Origin: Thalassobacillus sp. CUG 92003
GTDB taxonomy: Bacteria; Bacillota; Bacilli; Bacillales; Halobacillaceae
Direction of reading: 5' to 3'
Assembly (NCBI RefSeq): GCF_013618635.1
Contig: NZ_JABLSJ010000002.1
Location: 248,001-312,000, forward strand
DNA length: 64,000 nt
Below are positions 16,820 through 25,287 of the stretch, piece by piece (within the stretch, counting starts at the first letter, position 1; each line of letters starts with the position of its first letter). The translations under genes were made by a program, and so were the position numbers. A model generated the notes under the pieces. It was not told the DNA's origin. It was given only the letters and a program-made list of their open reading frames with translations, and did not search any database.

Positions 16820-18217
16820 CTATTGATCCAACATCTTATCTGAAAATCCAAACGACCAGGTCAAACCGAAAGCGATGCCAATGGCCAAGAGGTTGGTGAT
16901 CAGGTATAGCAGAAACTGCTCATTTAAATACAACAGTGAACCTGGAATAACGGTGATGGCCATGCCGGTTGCTTTAAGTCCGACAAGCGAGGCGAAGAAT
17001 CCGCCAATACCGCCGCCAATCAAGCCCATTACAAAAGGTTTCATGTAACGTAAATTCACCCCGAAAATGGCGGGTTCTGTAATGCCGAGAAAGGCAGACA
17101 AAGCTGACGGCAGTGACAACGCCTTCAATTGCTTGGACTTCGTTTTTAAACCTACTGCTAAAGCGGCTCCGCCTTGAGCTGCGATCGATGCTGTAATAAT
17201 CGGGTTAAACGGGTTGAAGTCCGTTCGTTCTAACAACTGAATCTCAAGCAGATTGAAGATATGATGCACCCCGGTGATCACGATGATTTGGTGCACAAAT
17301 CCAATAATCAATCCGCTAAGTCCGAGCGGCAATTCCAAGATGTAGCGCGTACCTTCAAAGATAGCGTTTTCGACTGCATGGAAAACGGGCCCGATTAAGA
17401 AAAGAGCTAACGTAATCATAATGAGAAGGACAAGGAAAGGCGTTAAAATCAAATCAAGCGATTCGGGCACCCGTTTGCGGATCGCTTTCTCCAATTTTGC
17501 CCCCACTACCCCGGTAATAAAGGCCGGCAAGACGGAGCCTTGATAGCCTAGAACCGGAATGAACCCTAAGAACATAAGCGGTTCTGCGTTTCCTTCCGCA
17601 ATTTCCCATGCGTTAGGGAGGGAAGGGGAGACGAGCATGAGTCCGATGACTATGCCGACGATCGGACTTCCGCCAAATACCCTGAACGTTGACCAGGCCA
17701 CGAGCGCCGGTAGAAATATAAATGCCGTATCCGTTAAAATTTGCGTGAATAATATGAAATTCTCAGAGATACTTTCTGGTGTCAGCCCGAATAAGGCTAA
17801 TATTTTTTCTTGCGTGACGAGGCCGCGCAGCCCCATAAATAGACCAGTCGCTACTAAGGCAGGGATGATAGGAACGAAGACGTCCCCAAAGGTTCGGATG
17901 GCCCTTTGAAATGTATTACCCTGGTTTTGCGTTGCTTCTTCTTTGACTTCCGATTTACTTTTCCCATCTACATTAAACTTTGTCACTTCTTCGTAGATTC
18001 GATTGACCGTGCCGGTTCCAAAGATCACTTGCAGCTGGCCAGCGTTGTAAAATGCGCCCTTAACTTTTTCAATGTTTTCCAAAGCAGGGATGTCCGCTTT
18101 CTCTTTGTCATAAAGCATGATCCGAAGCCGTGAAGCGCAATGCGCGACCGATTGGATATTTTCTTCTCCGCCTGCGGCATCAATAACGTCACGGGCAATC
18201 TGGGAGTTATCTGCCAT
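16820..18217 (-). CDS. scrA: Sucrose PTS transporter, EIIBC
   Basis: 465 residues. The N-terminal IIB domain (about 1-85) has the phosphorylated Cys in VAHCASRLRI near residue 26. A linker is followed by about ten transmembrane helices of the IIC domain, with LLEIQLL and GITEPAIFGVNLR motifs of the glucose/sucrose superfamily. No IIA domain is fused, as in B. subtilis SacP, so the glucose IIA must donate phosphate. It imports sucrose as sucrose-6-phosphate for ScrB. A TGGAATCGATTCCA operator lies 32 bases before the start, and the LacI-type gene is upstream, so repression by that protein with release by a sucrose-derived ligand is likely. Confidence 0.85.
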   Translation of the reverse strand: MADNSQIARDVIDAAGGEENIQSVAHCASRLRIMLYDKEKADIPALENIEKVKGAFYNAGQLQVIFGTGTVNRIYEEVTKFNVDGKSKSEVKEEATQNQGNTFQRAIRTFGDVFVPIIPALVATGLFMGLRGLVTQEKILALFGLTPESISENFILFTQILTDTAFIFLPALVAWSTFRVFGGSPIVGIVIGLMLVSPSLPNAWEIAEGNAEPLMFLGFIPVLGYQGSVLPAFITGVVGAKLEKAIRKRVPESLDLILTPFLVLLIMITLALFLIGPVFHAVENAIFEGTRYILELPLGLSGLIIGFVHQIIVITGVHHIFNLLEIQLLERTDFNPFNPIITASIAAQGGAALAVGLKTKSKQLKALSLPSALSAFLGITEPAIFGVNLRYMKPFVMGLIGGGIGGFFASLVGLKATGMAITVIPGSLLYLNEQFLLYLITNLLAIGIAFGLTWSFGFSDKMLDQ

Positions 18218-18248
18218 TTACCACACACTCCTTTAAACATAATAAAGA

Positions 18249-18262
18249 TGGAATCGATTCCA
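18249..18262. promoter_or_regulatory. LacI-family operator 1
   Basis: Perfect palindrome TGGAATCGATTCCA located 32 bases upstream of the PTS start codon. An identical copy is at 18698. A central CG in a 14-bp palindrome is typical of LacI-family operators. Confidence 0.8.
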
Positions 18263-18386
18263 CATGACATAAAAGTCGTTTTTAATTGGTTCTGTTAATG
18301 CTTAGTGTTGAACTTCCATATAAGCCTCCTTCATTCCTGAGGACTCAAATTCAACATTGTTTAGGCCGTTTACAGTACTTGAGCTA

Positions 18387-18512
18387 GGGTTGGCTGGGGA
18401 ACAACTCGCTTTCCTGCGGGGGAACCGGCAAGCCTCCTCGCTCGCTGCGCTCTCTGTGGGGTCTCGCCGAGCCCCTTCTCCCGCGGGAGTCTCGTCGTTC
18501 CCCAGCCAACCC
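18387..18512. repeat. Palindromic intergenic element, copy 1
   Basis: 126 bases closed by a perfect 16-bp inverted repeat (GGGTTGGCTGGGGAAC and its complement). The interior has GACTCCCGCGGGAGAAGG and AAAGCGA blocks (minus strand) and an internal GCTCGCTGCGCTC segment. The inner blocks are shared with 62841-62956 and partly with 28926-29001, but the closing arms are different in each copy. It lies between the two LacI operators. G+C content is much higher than that of its surroundings. Confidence 0.85.
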
Positions 18513-18697
18513 ATTTTCATTAGATAACGGCCATTTCCATAGTAGAAAAGGTACGCAGCTGTCCAGAACTTAAAATCTTTAAAATCAACCCTTCCACAAT
18601 TCCGCTGAACAACCCTTTGTGTGGGTCAGTCGACAACACTGTTTAACAGAACAGTTCGTTTATAAAAATAAGTGCTAAATACAAGGAAACTAGGCAG

Positions 18698-18711
18698 TGG
18701 AATCGATTCCA
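18698..18711. promoter_or_regulatory. LacI-family operator 2
   Basis: A second TGGAATCGATTCCA, 21 bases beyond the stop codon of the repressor gene and 436 bases from operator 1. It is far from any start codon, so it could act in DNA looping or mark the original promoter region before the palindromic element entered. Confidence 0.75.
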
Positions 18712-18732
18712 TGATTGCGCTTTCAAGTAGAA

Positions 18733-19722
18733 CTATACACTATCTCGTAAAATCAGTCTATACGAGAGTTTTAATTTTTCAGAATTTTGTTCATGGTTAA
18801 TTTTACCTAATAATAAGCGCGCCGCATGCTGTCCAGCTTCTTGATTATAATAATCAATGGTCGTCAGGGCCGGCGTAATATACTTAGACATGACGGAGGC
18901 ACCGATGCCGGCTATCGCCATATCAGCGGGAATCCTGAAGCCTTGTTCTTTTAAGTATTCCATGGCTCCGACAGCCATGCGATCCGTGACCGCGAAAACA
19001 GCGGAAGGCAGGTCATCTTTGCTAGTGTGAAGGATGGATTTCATCGCTTCGTAACCGGAATCGATGCTGAAGTCACCCACAGCCATCCAATGGTCTTTTA
19101 CGGGTAAATTCCGCTCTTTCAATTTATCCAGGTAGGCTTGTTCACGCAACTGCCCGACAGCAGGGTCATCATTGCTGATGCCAATGAACGCCAGTCGGGT
19201 GTACCCTTTGTTGAGCAGCATAGTGGTCATATCGGCGGAAGCATCATAATCGTTGTAGGCAAGTGACGTGACGCCGGGTAATTTTTGGCCGAGGCATACG
19301 ACAGGGATAGCAGCAGCTTGGATAGCGTCCAGTAAGGGCTGGTTCACATTGGTGGCTAGAATGAGAATCCCATCGACATGGCGGCTTTTCAGGAGTCGTA
19401 TATATTCAACTTCTTTTTGCTTATTCAATTCGGTATCCGTTAAGAGAATTTGAAACCCTTCATTAGAAAGGACATCATTGACACCATTCACCACACGGCT
19501 TGACGTTTCAGTGCTTATTTTAGGTAAAATAACACCGATTACGCCGGAACGTTTAGTGCGAAGTGATTTAGCTGACAAGCTTGGCATGTAGCCAGTTTCT
19601 TTTACAATAGCCATGATTTTATTGCGGACCTCTTCGCTGACATACCCACTGTCATTCAGGGCACGAGAAACGGTCGTTCTTGAAACGTCAGCCATTTTGG
19701 CGATATCGTTAATCGTAGTCAT
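18733..19722 (-). CDS. scrR: LacI-family repressor of the sucrose PTS
   Basis: 329 residues. The N-terminal helix-turn-helix (TINDIAKMADVSRTTVSRAL) is followed by the hinge helix region and a periplasmic-binding-protein-like ligand domain. Two in-frame ATGs (19725, 19722) follow GGAGG; the second has the better spacing. It is transcribed toward the PTS gene and is flanked by two operators that fit its DNA-binding type, so autoregulation is not supported but control of the PTS gene is. The effector is probably a sugar or sugar phosphate. Confidence 0.85.
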   Translation of the reverse strand: MTTINDIAKMADVSRTTVSRALNDSGYVSEEVRNKIMAIVKETGYMPSLSAKSLRTKRSGVIGVILPKISTETSSRVVNGVNDVLSNEGFQILLTDTELNKQKEVEYIRLLKSRHVDGILILATNVNQPLLDAIQAAAIPVVCLGQKLPGVTSLAYNDYDASADMTTMLLNKGYTRLAFIGISNDDPAVGQLREQAYLDKLKERNLPVKDHWMAVGDFSIDSGYEAMKSILHTSKDDLPSAVFAVTDRMAVGAMEYLKEQGFRIPADMAIAGIGASVMSKYITPALTTIDYYNQEAGQHAARLLLGKINHEQNSEKLKLSYRLILRDSV

Positions 19723-19844
19723 CATTTTCCTCCATCTTAATCAATGTCAATTTATATAGTAGAGAAAGATACAGATATTGTCTATAGTTTAACGTGCAAT
19801 GCCGAGGGAAATGACTCAAGAAGATAGGAGAAAGGACGGATAAG

Positions 19845-20648
19845 ATGTTCATACCGAGAGTATTGTCCATAGCCGGCTCAGCTGCTCAAGCCAGTGCTGG
19901 CATCCAGGCGGATTTGAAAACATTTCAAGAGCAGGACGTCTATGGCATGAGTGCCATTACAGCGATTGTGGCCAATAATTCCAAAACAGCACAAGGTATG
20001 TTTACACATTCAGTTGAAGCGATTGAAGCACAGATTTACGCCGCGTGGGAGCATGTCGGTATTGATGCTTTGAAAACCGGCATGTTGTTTACAGAAGAGA
20101 TCATTGTACAGGTCGCTTCCCAGATTGAAGCGGCTGAGGTTGAGCACGTCGTAGTGGATCCTGTTATGATCGGGAAAATGGGGTCGAAACTATTGCAAGA
20201 TGACGCCATTGAGACAATGAAGCAGAAACTTATTCCTTTGGCCACACTTGTCACCCCCAATTTGCAGGAGGCAGCTCATTTATTGAATGAACCTGAAGCG
20301 TCTTCGCCTGATGAGATGAGAGAAGCGGCCCGCAAGCTGTATGGTCTCGGTCCGTCATATATTTTGCTGAAGGGAGGGGGTCTTAAGGGCCATCCCGCGA
20401 TTGATATTCTCTACGATGGTTCTGAGTTTATAGAATTGGAATCCCGACGCATCCCTACCATACACACAAGTGGGGCCGGTTGTACCTATTCAGCAGCGAT
20501 TGCAGCTCAACTTGCCAAAGGCAACTCAGTAACGGAATCCGTTAGGGAAGCGAAGGCATTTGTAACCAGTGCCATTGAGCATGCCCTGTCCTTTGAGAGA
20601 GGAATCGGGTCAACTTATCATGCTGCTTACCGAAAATTTAAGAAATGA
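19845..20648 (+). CDS. Pyridoxine/hydroxymethylpyrimidine kinase (PdxK/ThiD family)
   Basis: 267 residues. Ribokinase fold with the catalytic GAGCTYSAAIAAQ near residue 210 and TPNLQEA. The N-terminal substrate loop reads GSAAQASAG instead of the GSDPSGGAG seen in the thi-operon ThiD at 43586, so the two paralogues differ where the pyrimidine/pyridoxine ring binds. It stands alone, with no TPP riboswitch upstream, which favours a pyridoxal/pyridoxine kinase role over thiamine synthesis. Monocistronic, ending in a GCCGAAC-family terminator. Confidence 0.75.
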   Translation: MFIPRVLSIAGSAAQASAGIQADLKTFQEQDVYGMSAITAIVANNSKTAQGMFTHSVEAIEAQIYAAWEHVGIDALKTGMLFTEEIIVQVASQIEAAEVEHVVVDPVMIGKMGSKLLQDDAIETMKQKLIPLATLVTPNLQEAAHLLNEPEASSPDEMREAARKLYGLGPSYILLKGGGLKGHPAIDILYDGSEFIELESRRIPTIHTSGAGCTYSAAIAAQLAKGNSVTESVREAKAFVTSAIEHALSFERGIGSTYHAAYRKFKK

Positions 20649-20717
20649 CGGAAACAGCTAAGACGCGCAGGAAAGTGGCTTATTTTAGCAAAGCGGTAAG
20701 AGAACGCTTTTCTGATA

Positions 20718-20757
20718 CACAAAAATAGCCGAACGGATCAGCGTTCGGCATTTTTGA
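20718..20757. terminator. GCCGAAC-family terminator
   Basis: ACAAAAATAGCCGAACG pairs with CGTTCGGCATTTTTG, with one mismatch/bulge, between the convergent kinase and trhO genes. Confidence 0.85.
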
Positions 20758-20790
20758 TGTTATTTAGTTTTCTCCCAGCCTGTCGTTATA

Positions 20791-21735
20791 CTAGGAGGGC
20801 ATGTGATCATATTTATCGATTTGTTTGCCGCGTTCTGCATCCCAACGATTCTCAGGATGTTCGAGGCATTCAGTGGTGCAAGCTGCATGGTGTTCTTGTT
20901 CACAGTCTTCACAACACACATACTGGCGATTACAGACAGGGTTGCTGCAATTGATATAACGATCTTCTGACTTACCGCAATGTTCGCATTGAGCAATCAC
21001 GACGTCTTCTTCAGTTTGATTGACAGGTACCGTCACCCGTTCATCAAACACGTAGCACTTCCCATCGAATAAGCGGCCTTGCACGTCAGGATCCTTACTG
21101 TACGAGTTAATACCGCCTTCGAGCTGGTAAACATCATCAACGCCATTTTTCTTCAAGATGCCGGTTAATTTTTCGCAACGAATACCGCCTGTACAATACG
21201 TCAGCACTTTTTTGTCTTTCCACTGGTCGGCGTTCTCAGCAATCCATTCTGGAAATTCACGGGAATGCTCGACTTCAGGTCTGATCGCGTCACGGAAATG
21301 ACCGACGCGGTACTCATATTCATTCCGGCCATCGATTACGATTGTATCTTCGTCCTGCAGCATGTCATAAAATTCCTTTGGTTTAAGGTGCTGCCCACCG
21401 AAGGATTTCGGATCAATATCATCGTTCTCAATACGCCAGGTGACGAGCTCAGGTTTGGGGCGGACGTGCATTTTCTTAAAGGTATGTCCCTCAGCTTCGT
21501 CAATTTTAAATTCAATATCAGCAAAACGCTTGTCAGAACGGACATAATCCATGTATTGTTCTACTTGCTCAACTGTGCCGGATACGGTTCCATTCAACCC
21601 TTCCGGAGCGACGATAATGCGCCCTTTGAGGCCGAGATCTTTACAGAACTGCAAATGGTCTTCGGCATATTCTTCGAAGTCAGGCAAGTCGACATATTTA
21701 TAATACAGCAGAACTCGGTAATCGTGTGAGCTCAT
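20791..21735 (-). CDS. trhO: tRNA uridine(34) hydroxylase (rhodanese-like)
   Basis: 314 residues. The N-terminal acylphosphatase-like domain (KGRIIVAPEGLNGTVSGT) is followed by a rhodanese domain with active-site YCTGGIRCEK near residue 180 and a C-terminal Cys-rich zinc-type domain (CEHC, CSNPVCNRQYVCCEDC). This is the YceA/YbfQ family, now TrhO, which hydroxylates U34 of tRNA with oxygen. AGGAGGAATACCT precedes ATG 21735. Monocistronic. Confidence 0.9.
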   Translation of the reverse strand: MSSHDYRVLLYYKYVDLPDFEEYAEDHLQFCKDLGLKGRIIVAPEGLNGTVSGTVEQVEQYMDYVRSDKRFADIEFKIDEAEGHTFKKMHVRPKPELVTWRIENDDIDPKSFGGQHLKPKEFYDMLQDEDTIVIDGRNEYEYRVGHFRDAIRPEVEHSREFPEWIAENADQWKDKKVLTYCTGGIRCEKLTGILKKNGVDDVYQLEGGINSYSKDPDVQGRLFDGKCYVFDERVTVPVNQTEEDVVIAQCEHCGKSEDRYINCSNPVCNRQYVCCEDCEQEHHAACTTECLEHPENRWDAERGKQIDKYDHMPS

Positions 21736-21837
21736 AGGTATTCCTCCTGTATTTAAAAATCTTTATTAAAATTATTCCATTCCTTATCATATTCATTTTT
21801 ATGAAAAAATTCAACCCTGTCGATTTGATTGGGGCCA

Positions 21838-21900
21838 CCACGGCCTAAGAGCGTGGATGGGCTGGGTCTGCAACAACTCGCTAGGGGTTTGCGTTTACCT
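21838..21900. repeat. Probable remnant of the palindromic element
   Basis: GGGCTGGGTCTGCAACAACTCGCT resembles one end of copy 1 (GGCTGGGGAACAACTCGCT), but the partner arm is missing. It lies in the 211-base gap before the Nramp-like gene. Confidence 0.4.
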
Positions 21901-21946
21901 TCACCTTCCTTATAATGAGGATAATAAGTAAAGGAGGCTTACGTGA

Positions 21947-23161
21947 ATGGCAGCGAAAGAAAGCACGTTCAAGCGAAGGTTGAAAAACATTGGTCCAGGT
22001 GCCATTGTAGGAGCCGCCATCATTGGTCCAGGTACAGTGACGACCGCCAGTAATGTCGGGGCAGAGTTTGGTTACGCCCTTATTTGGGCATTGGTATTTT
22101 CCATTATTGCCACGATGTTTCTGCAGGAAATGGTCACCCGGCTTGGTGTTATAACGCGTAAAGACCTGAGTACGATTTTACGCGAACAATTTACAAGCCC
22201 TGTATTAAAATGGTTGACGATTTTGCTGATTATCGCAGCTATTGTAATTGGTAGTGCAGCTTATGAAGCGGGTAATATTGTCGGCGGTGCAATCGGCATG
22301 GCCGAAATCACAGGCCTGCCTAACAACGTGGTCAGTATCATGATTGGCGTAGCGGCAGGTTTGTTGTTATGGATCGGACGCTATAAAGTGATAGAACGTA
22401 TTTTTGTCATCATGATTATATTGATGAGTCTCAGTTTCATCTTGACGGCGATTGTCGTCCGGCCAGACGTATCGGCTATCTTTGCTGAAGGCTTTGTACC
22501 GACCGTTTCGTCGGGGAATGTATTGTTAATCATATCCTTGATAGGTACTACAATTGTTCCGTATACACTATTTTTGCAGTCCTCTACAGTTCAAGAGAGG
22601 TTTAGCGGTGAAGCGGAATTAAAGGACAGCCGTTTTGATGTGATCTTGACCATGGCTGTTTGTGGGATCATGTCGGTGGCAATTATTATTACTGCAGCCG
22701 TGGCGTTTCCGATTGGGACAACCATCAACGACCCTGGAGCGATGGCTGAGCAATTACAGCCTTTATTGGGGTCATGGGCGAAATACGTCTTTGCCTTCGG
22801 GATTTTTGCAGCCGGGATTACGTCTTCCATGACAGCTCCATTAGCAGCTGCCTATGCAACATCTGGCGCAATGGGGTGGGGAAAGGACTTGAGGTCCCCT
22901 AAGTTCCGAGCTGTATGGATGGGCATCCTGATCATCGGTATTATTTTTTCAGGGATGGGGTATGACCCTATTCAGTTAATTGTCTTTGCTCAGTATGCAA
23001 ACGGATTAATTCTTCCGATTATTGTCTTGTTTCTTATGTTTGCCATGAATAACAGCAAAACACTTCGAGGGCATACGAATACGCTATGGATCAACATTGC
23101 TGGCTGGTTGATTTTTGCTATTACGGTGATGCTGTCACTTATCTCATTTGGTTTATTCTAA
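21947..23161 (+). CDS. Divergent Nramp-family transporter
   Basis: 404 residues, about 11 transmembrane helices. The Nramp fold is clear, but the two metal-site motifs are changed: helix 1 has GPGTVTTAS in place of DPGN, and helix 6 has IVPYTLF in place of the A-x-x-MPH motif. A classical Mn/Fe site is therefore lacking. It resembles the YcsG-like Nramp relatives of Bacillus, whose substrate is uncertain. AAGGAGG lies 9 bases before ATG 21947. Single gene followed by a strong terminator. Confidence 0.8.
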   Translation: MAAKESTFKRRLKNIGPGAIVGAAIIGPGTVTTASNVGAEFGYALIWALVFSIIATMFLQEMVTRLGVITRKDLSTILREQFTSPVLKWLTILLIIAAIVIGSAAYEAGNIVGGAIGMAEITGLPNNVVSIMIGVAAGLLLWIGRYKVIERIFVIMIILMSLSFILTAIVVRPDVSAIFAEGFVPTVSSGNVLLIISLIGTTIVPYTLFLQSSTVQERFSGEAELKDSRFDVILTMAVCGIMSVAIIITAAVAFPIGTTINDPGAMAEQLQPLLGSWAKYVFAFGIFAAGITSSMTAPLAAAYATSGAMGWGKDLRSPKFRAVWMGILIIGIIFSGMGYDPIQLIVFAQYANGLILPIIVLFLMFAMNNSKTLRGHTNTLWINIAGWLIFAITVMLSLISFGLF

Positions 23162-23168
23162 GCTGGCC

Positions 23169-23211
23169 AATCAGCAGGTGTTCGCTAAGACTGAACGCCT
23201 GCTGATTTTTT
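23169..23211 (+). terminator. Terminator of the Nramp-like gene
   Basis: AATCAGCAGGTGTTC pairs with GAACGCCTGCTGATT, followed by TTTTT. It overlaps the last codons of the convergent MFS gene. Confidence 0.9.
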
Positions 23212-24522
23212 GACGTACATCAAATAAGAAACTAAAGAGAGCAGCATCAGCATGATCAAGGTGGCAAATGGCAGAAGGAATGCATCAGCGTGATAAGGTT
23301 TGGTACTGGTTTCCAACAAAATCCCAGCAAGCACAGAGCCCGAAGCACTGCCAATAAAATGGGTTTGCTGTTTCATGCCGATGCCGGCGCCAATCTCGGG
23401 GTCCGGCAAAATGCGCGACACTTCATTCGTCGAACTTGACGAAAGACTGGAAAATCCAAAGCTGGTAAACATGTAAGCCAACATAATCATATAAACGTTA
23501 ACCGCACCCAGGGAAAACAGTAACAGGGTGGAGAGGATTAACACACCTTGAGCTAAGGCCATGACAGTGATATTGCCGAAGCGATCCATGAGACGACCGA
23601 CGAAAATAGCGGCCACAGCTGAAAGCATGGCCCCAGGGAAAATAATCAACCCGATCGCAGCCGGTTCGTGTTCATACACCTGCTGAAGCATAATGGGAAT
23701 GAGAAACAGCATGGCGAAATGGGTGGCAAAGACAAAGTAAGTCATATAGAGAAGCCACCGATATGGCGTTCGTCTCAGCAGCTCCGGTTGGATGAAGGGT
23801 GCATCCGTCCGATTAATGCGCAACCATAGCATGAAGATCAACACGATTCCGGCAGTCAGGAAGTACCAATGGAAGGTGGAGATGTAAAGGAGGAACAACG
23901 TCACGCCTCCCCCCGTGAGCAAAGCACCGAGTAGATCGAAGCGGCCCTGTTGCGAAGGTTCGCTCGGCATTAAGCGGAAAAGGATTGGAATCACCAGCAT
24001 AACGAGAACCGTTACCATAAATAAATAATTCCAATTTAAATAATCCGTAATGGCCCCTCCGACCACGGGTCCGAGGCCAAATCCGAGCGACGAAGCTGAA
24101 GCGATTAAAGCCATGGCTCTTCCTCTGCGATTAAATGGGATAAAACGCCCGGCAAACACCATCGACAAGCCCGGGATGGCTGCTGCTCCTGCTGCTTGGG
24201 CAAGCCTTGCCCCCATAAGCCAAAGAAAGCTGTCAGCAAAAAAACCAGCCAGTGAAGCTGACCCAAAAATGGTGATTCCGGTAATCAGCAGTTTCCGAAT
24301 CGGGAGGTAGTCTGAGAGTCTCGTATAGGTGATGGTGAAAATGGCGAGAACAATGGAATAGCCGGAAACGATCCATGCTCCTTCAGAAGGCTGTAATGAA
24401 AATTCAGTAAGAATGTTCGGCAAGGCCACATTAAACATCGTGGTGTTCATGACCACGAGCCAGACCGCACTGCTTAGCAACAGTACGGTCTTAAAATAAC
24501 CTGACTGATTTTCCTGATCCAT
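23185..24522 (-). CDS. MFS drug:proton antiporter, DHA2 type
   Basis: 445 residues from ATG 24522 (AAGGAGGG, 6-base gap; a TTG six bases upstream is less likely). It has many hydrophobic helices, LSDYLPIRKLLI in the loop 2-3 motif A position and GPVVGGAITDYLNW as the antiporter motif C. The family exports drugs and lipophilic cations by proton exchange; the substrate is unknown. Convergent with the Nramp-like gene. Confidence 0.85.
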   Translation of the reverse strand: MDQENQSGYFKTVLLLSSAVWLVVMNTTMFNVALPNILTEFSLQPSEGAWIVSGYSIVLAIFTITYTRLSDYLPIRKLLITGITIFGSASLAGFFADSFLWLMGARLAQAAGAAAIPGLSMVFAGRFIPFNRRGRAMALIASASSLGFGLGPVVGGAITDYLNWNYLFMVTVLVMLVIPILFRLMPSEPSQQGRFDLLGALLTGGGVTLFLLYISTFHWYFLTAGIVLIFMLWLRINRTDAPFIQPELLRRTPYRWLLYMTYFVFATHFAMLFLIPIMLQQVYEHEPAAIGLIIFPGAMLSAVAAIFVGRLMDRFGNITVMALAQGVLILSTLLLFSLGAVNVYMIMLAYMFTSFGFSSLSSSSTNEVSRILPDPEIGAGIGMKQQTHFIGSASGSVLAGILLETSTKPYHADAFLLPFATLIMLMLLSLVSYLMYVKKSAGVQS

Positions 24523-24630
24523 CACCAACCCTCCTTAACCTGCATGCCGTACTGTAAACACTCGAAAACTATAACATAGCCTCAGGGGGAATAAAACCAT
24601 TCTGTTTTCCCTGTGTTATCCCTGGTGCAA

Positions 24631-24658
24631 CACAAAAAAGCCGACCCTGATGGCCGGC
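24631..24658 (-). terminator. Terminator of the nicotinamidase gene
   Basis: GCCGGCC/GGGTCGGC stem followed on the minus strand by TTTTTTGTG. Confidence 0.8.
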
Positions 24659-24683
24659 CTTGCGCACGTTGCACTCGCTTCTT

Positions 24684-25232
24684 CTAGTGGATGGTTACTC
24701 CGAGCGCCGTTTTGAAATGGTCTAAAGCCCACGCGTGACCTGTTGGGTTAAAACTGGCAACAGCTTGCTCGTGGATGACCAGCTTGAACCCTATGTTATA
24801 AGCGTCGATGGCTGTATGGAGCACGCAAATATCCGTGCAAACACCGCTCAAGTGAAGCTCTTCTATTCCGCGTTCCCGTAATTTTAACAAGAGATCTGTA
24901 CCGGCGAAGGCACTATAACGTGTTTTATCGAGTTGATATACATGGTCTTGGTGTACATTCTCTTCTAGAACAGTCTGCAGTTCCCCGTATAAGTCGCGTC
25001 CCTTTGTGCCCCTGATATTGTGACGCGGAAATAAGGCTGTTTCAGGATGGAAGCGGTCATGTTCTTCGTGCAGATCTATGGCAAACACGACAAAATCGCC
25101 ACTTTGAATAAACGACCTGGTAAGTTGAACGAGTTCAGTTTCAATGGATTGACCCGGCTCTCCGCATGTCAAAGCGCCTTCGTCTGCCACGAAGTCGCGC
25201 GTATAATCGATCGTGATGAGCGCTTTCTTCAT
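24684..25232 (-). CDS. pncA: Nicotinamidase / isochorismatase-family cysteine hydrolase
   Basis: 182 residues. The catalytic triad is visible: Asp in DYTRDF near residue 9, Lys in LDKTRYSAF near residue 104 and Cys in GVCTDICVLHT near residue 137; the DLHEEHDRFHPE segment provides metal-binding Asp/His. It should convert nicotinamide to nicotinate in NAD salvage, as YueJ/PncA of Bacillus. AGGAGGTGCC precedes the ATG. Other isochorismatase-like amidases cannot be fully excluded. Confidence 0.85.
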   Translation of the reverse strand: MKKALITIDYTRDFVADEGALTCGEPGQSIETELVQLTRSFIQSGDFVVFAIDLHEEHDRFHPETALFPRHNIRGTKGRDLYGELQTVLEENVHQDHVYQLDKTRYSAFAGTDLLLKLRERGIEELHLSGVCTDICVLHTAIDAYNIGFKLVIHEQAVASFNPTGHAWALDHFKTALGVTIH

Positions 25233-25287
25233 AAGGCACCTCCTAAATGTATATACACCTATCTTACCATAAGGCGTACTTGTATGA

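Noticed and set aside
16595-16843. 82-codon frame between the TIMP-like and PTS genes
   Set aside because: Runs through a terminator and lacks a ribosome site.
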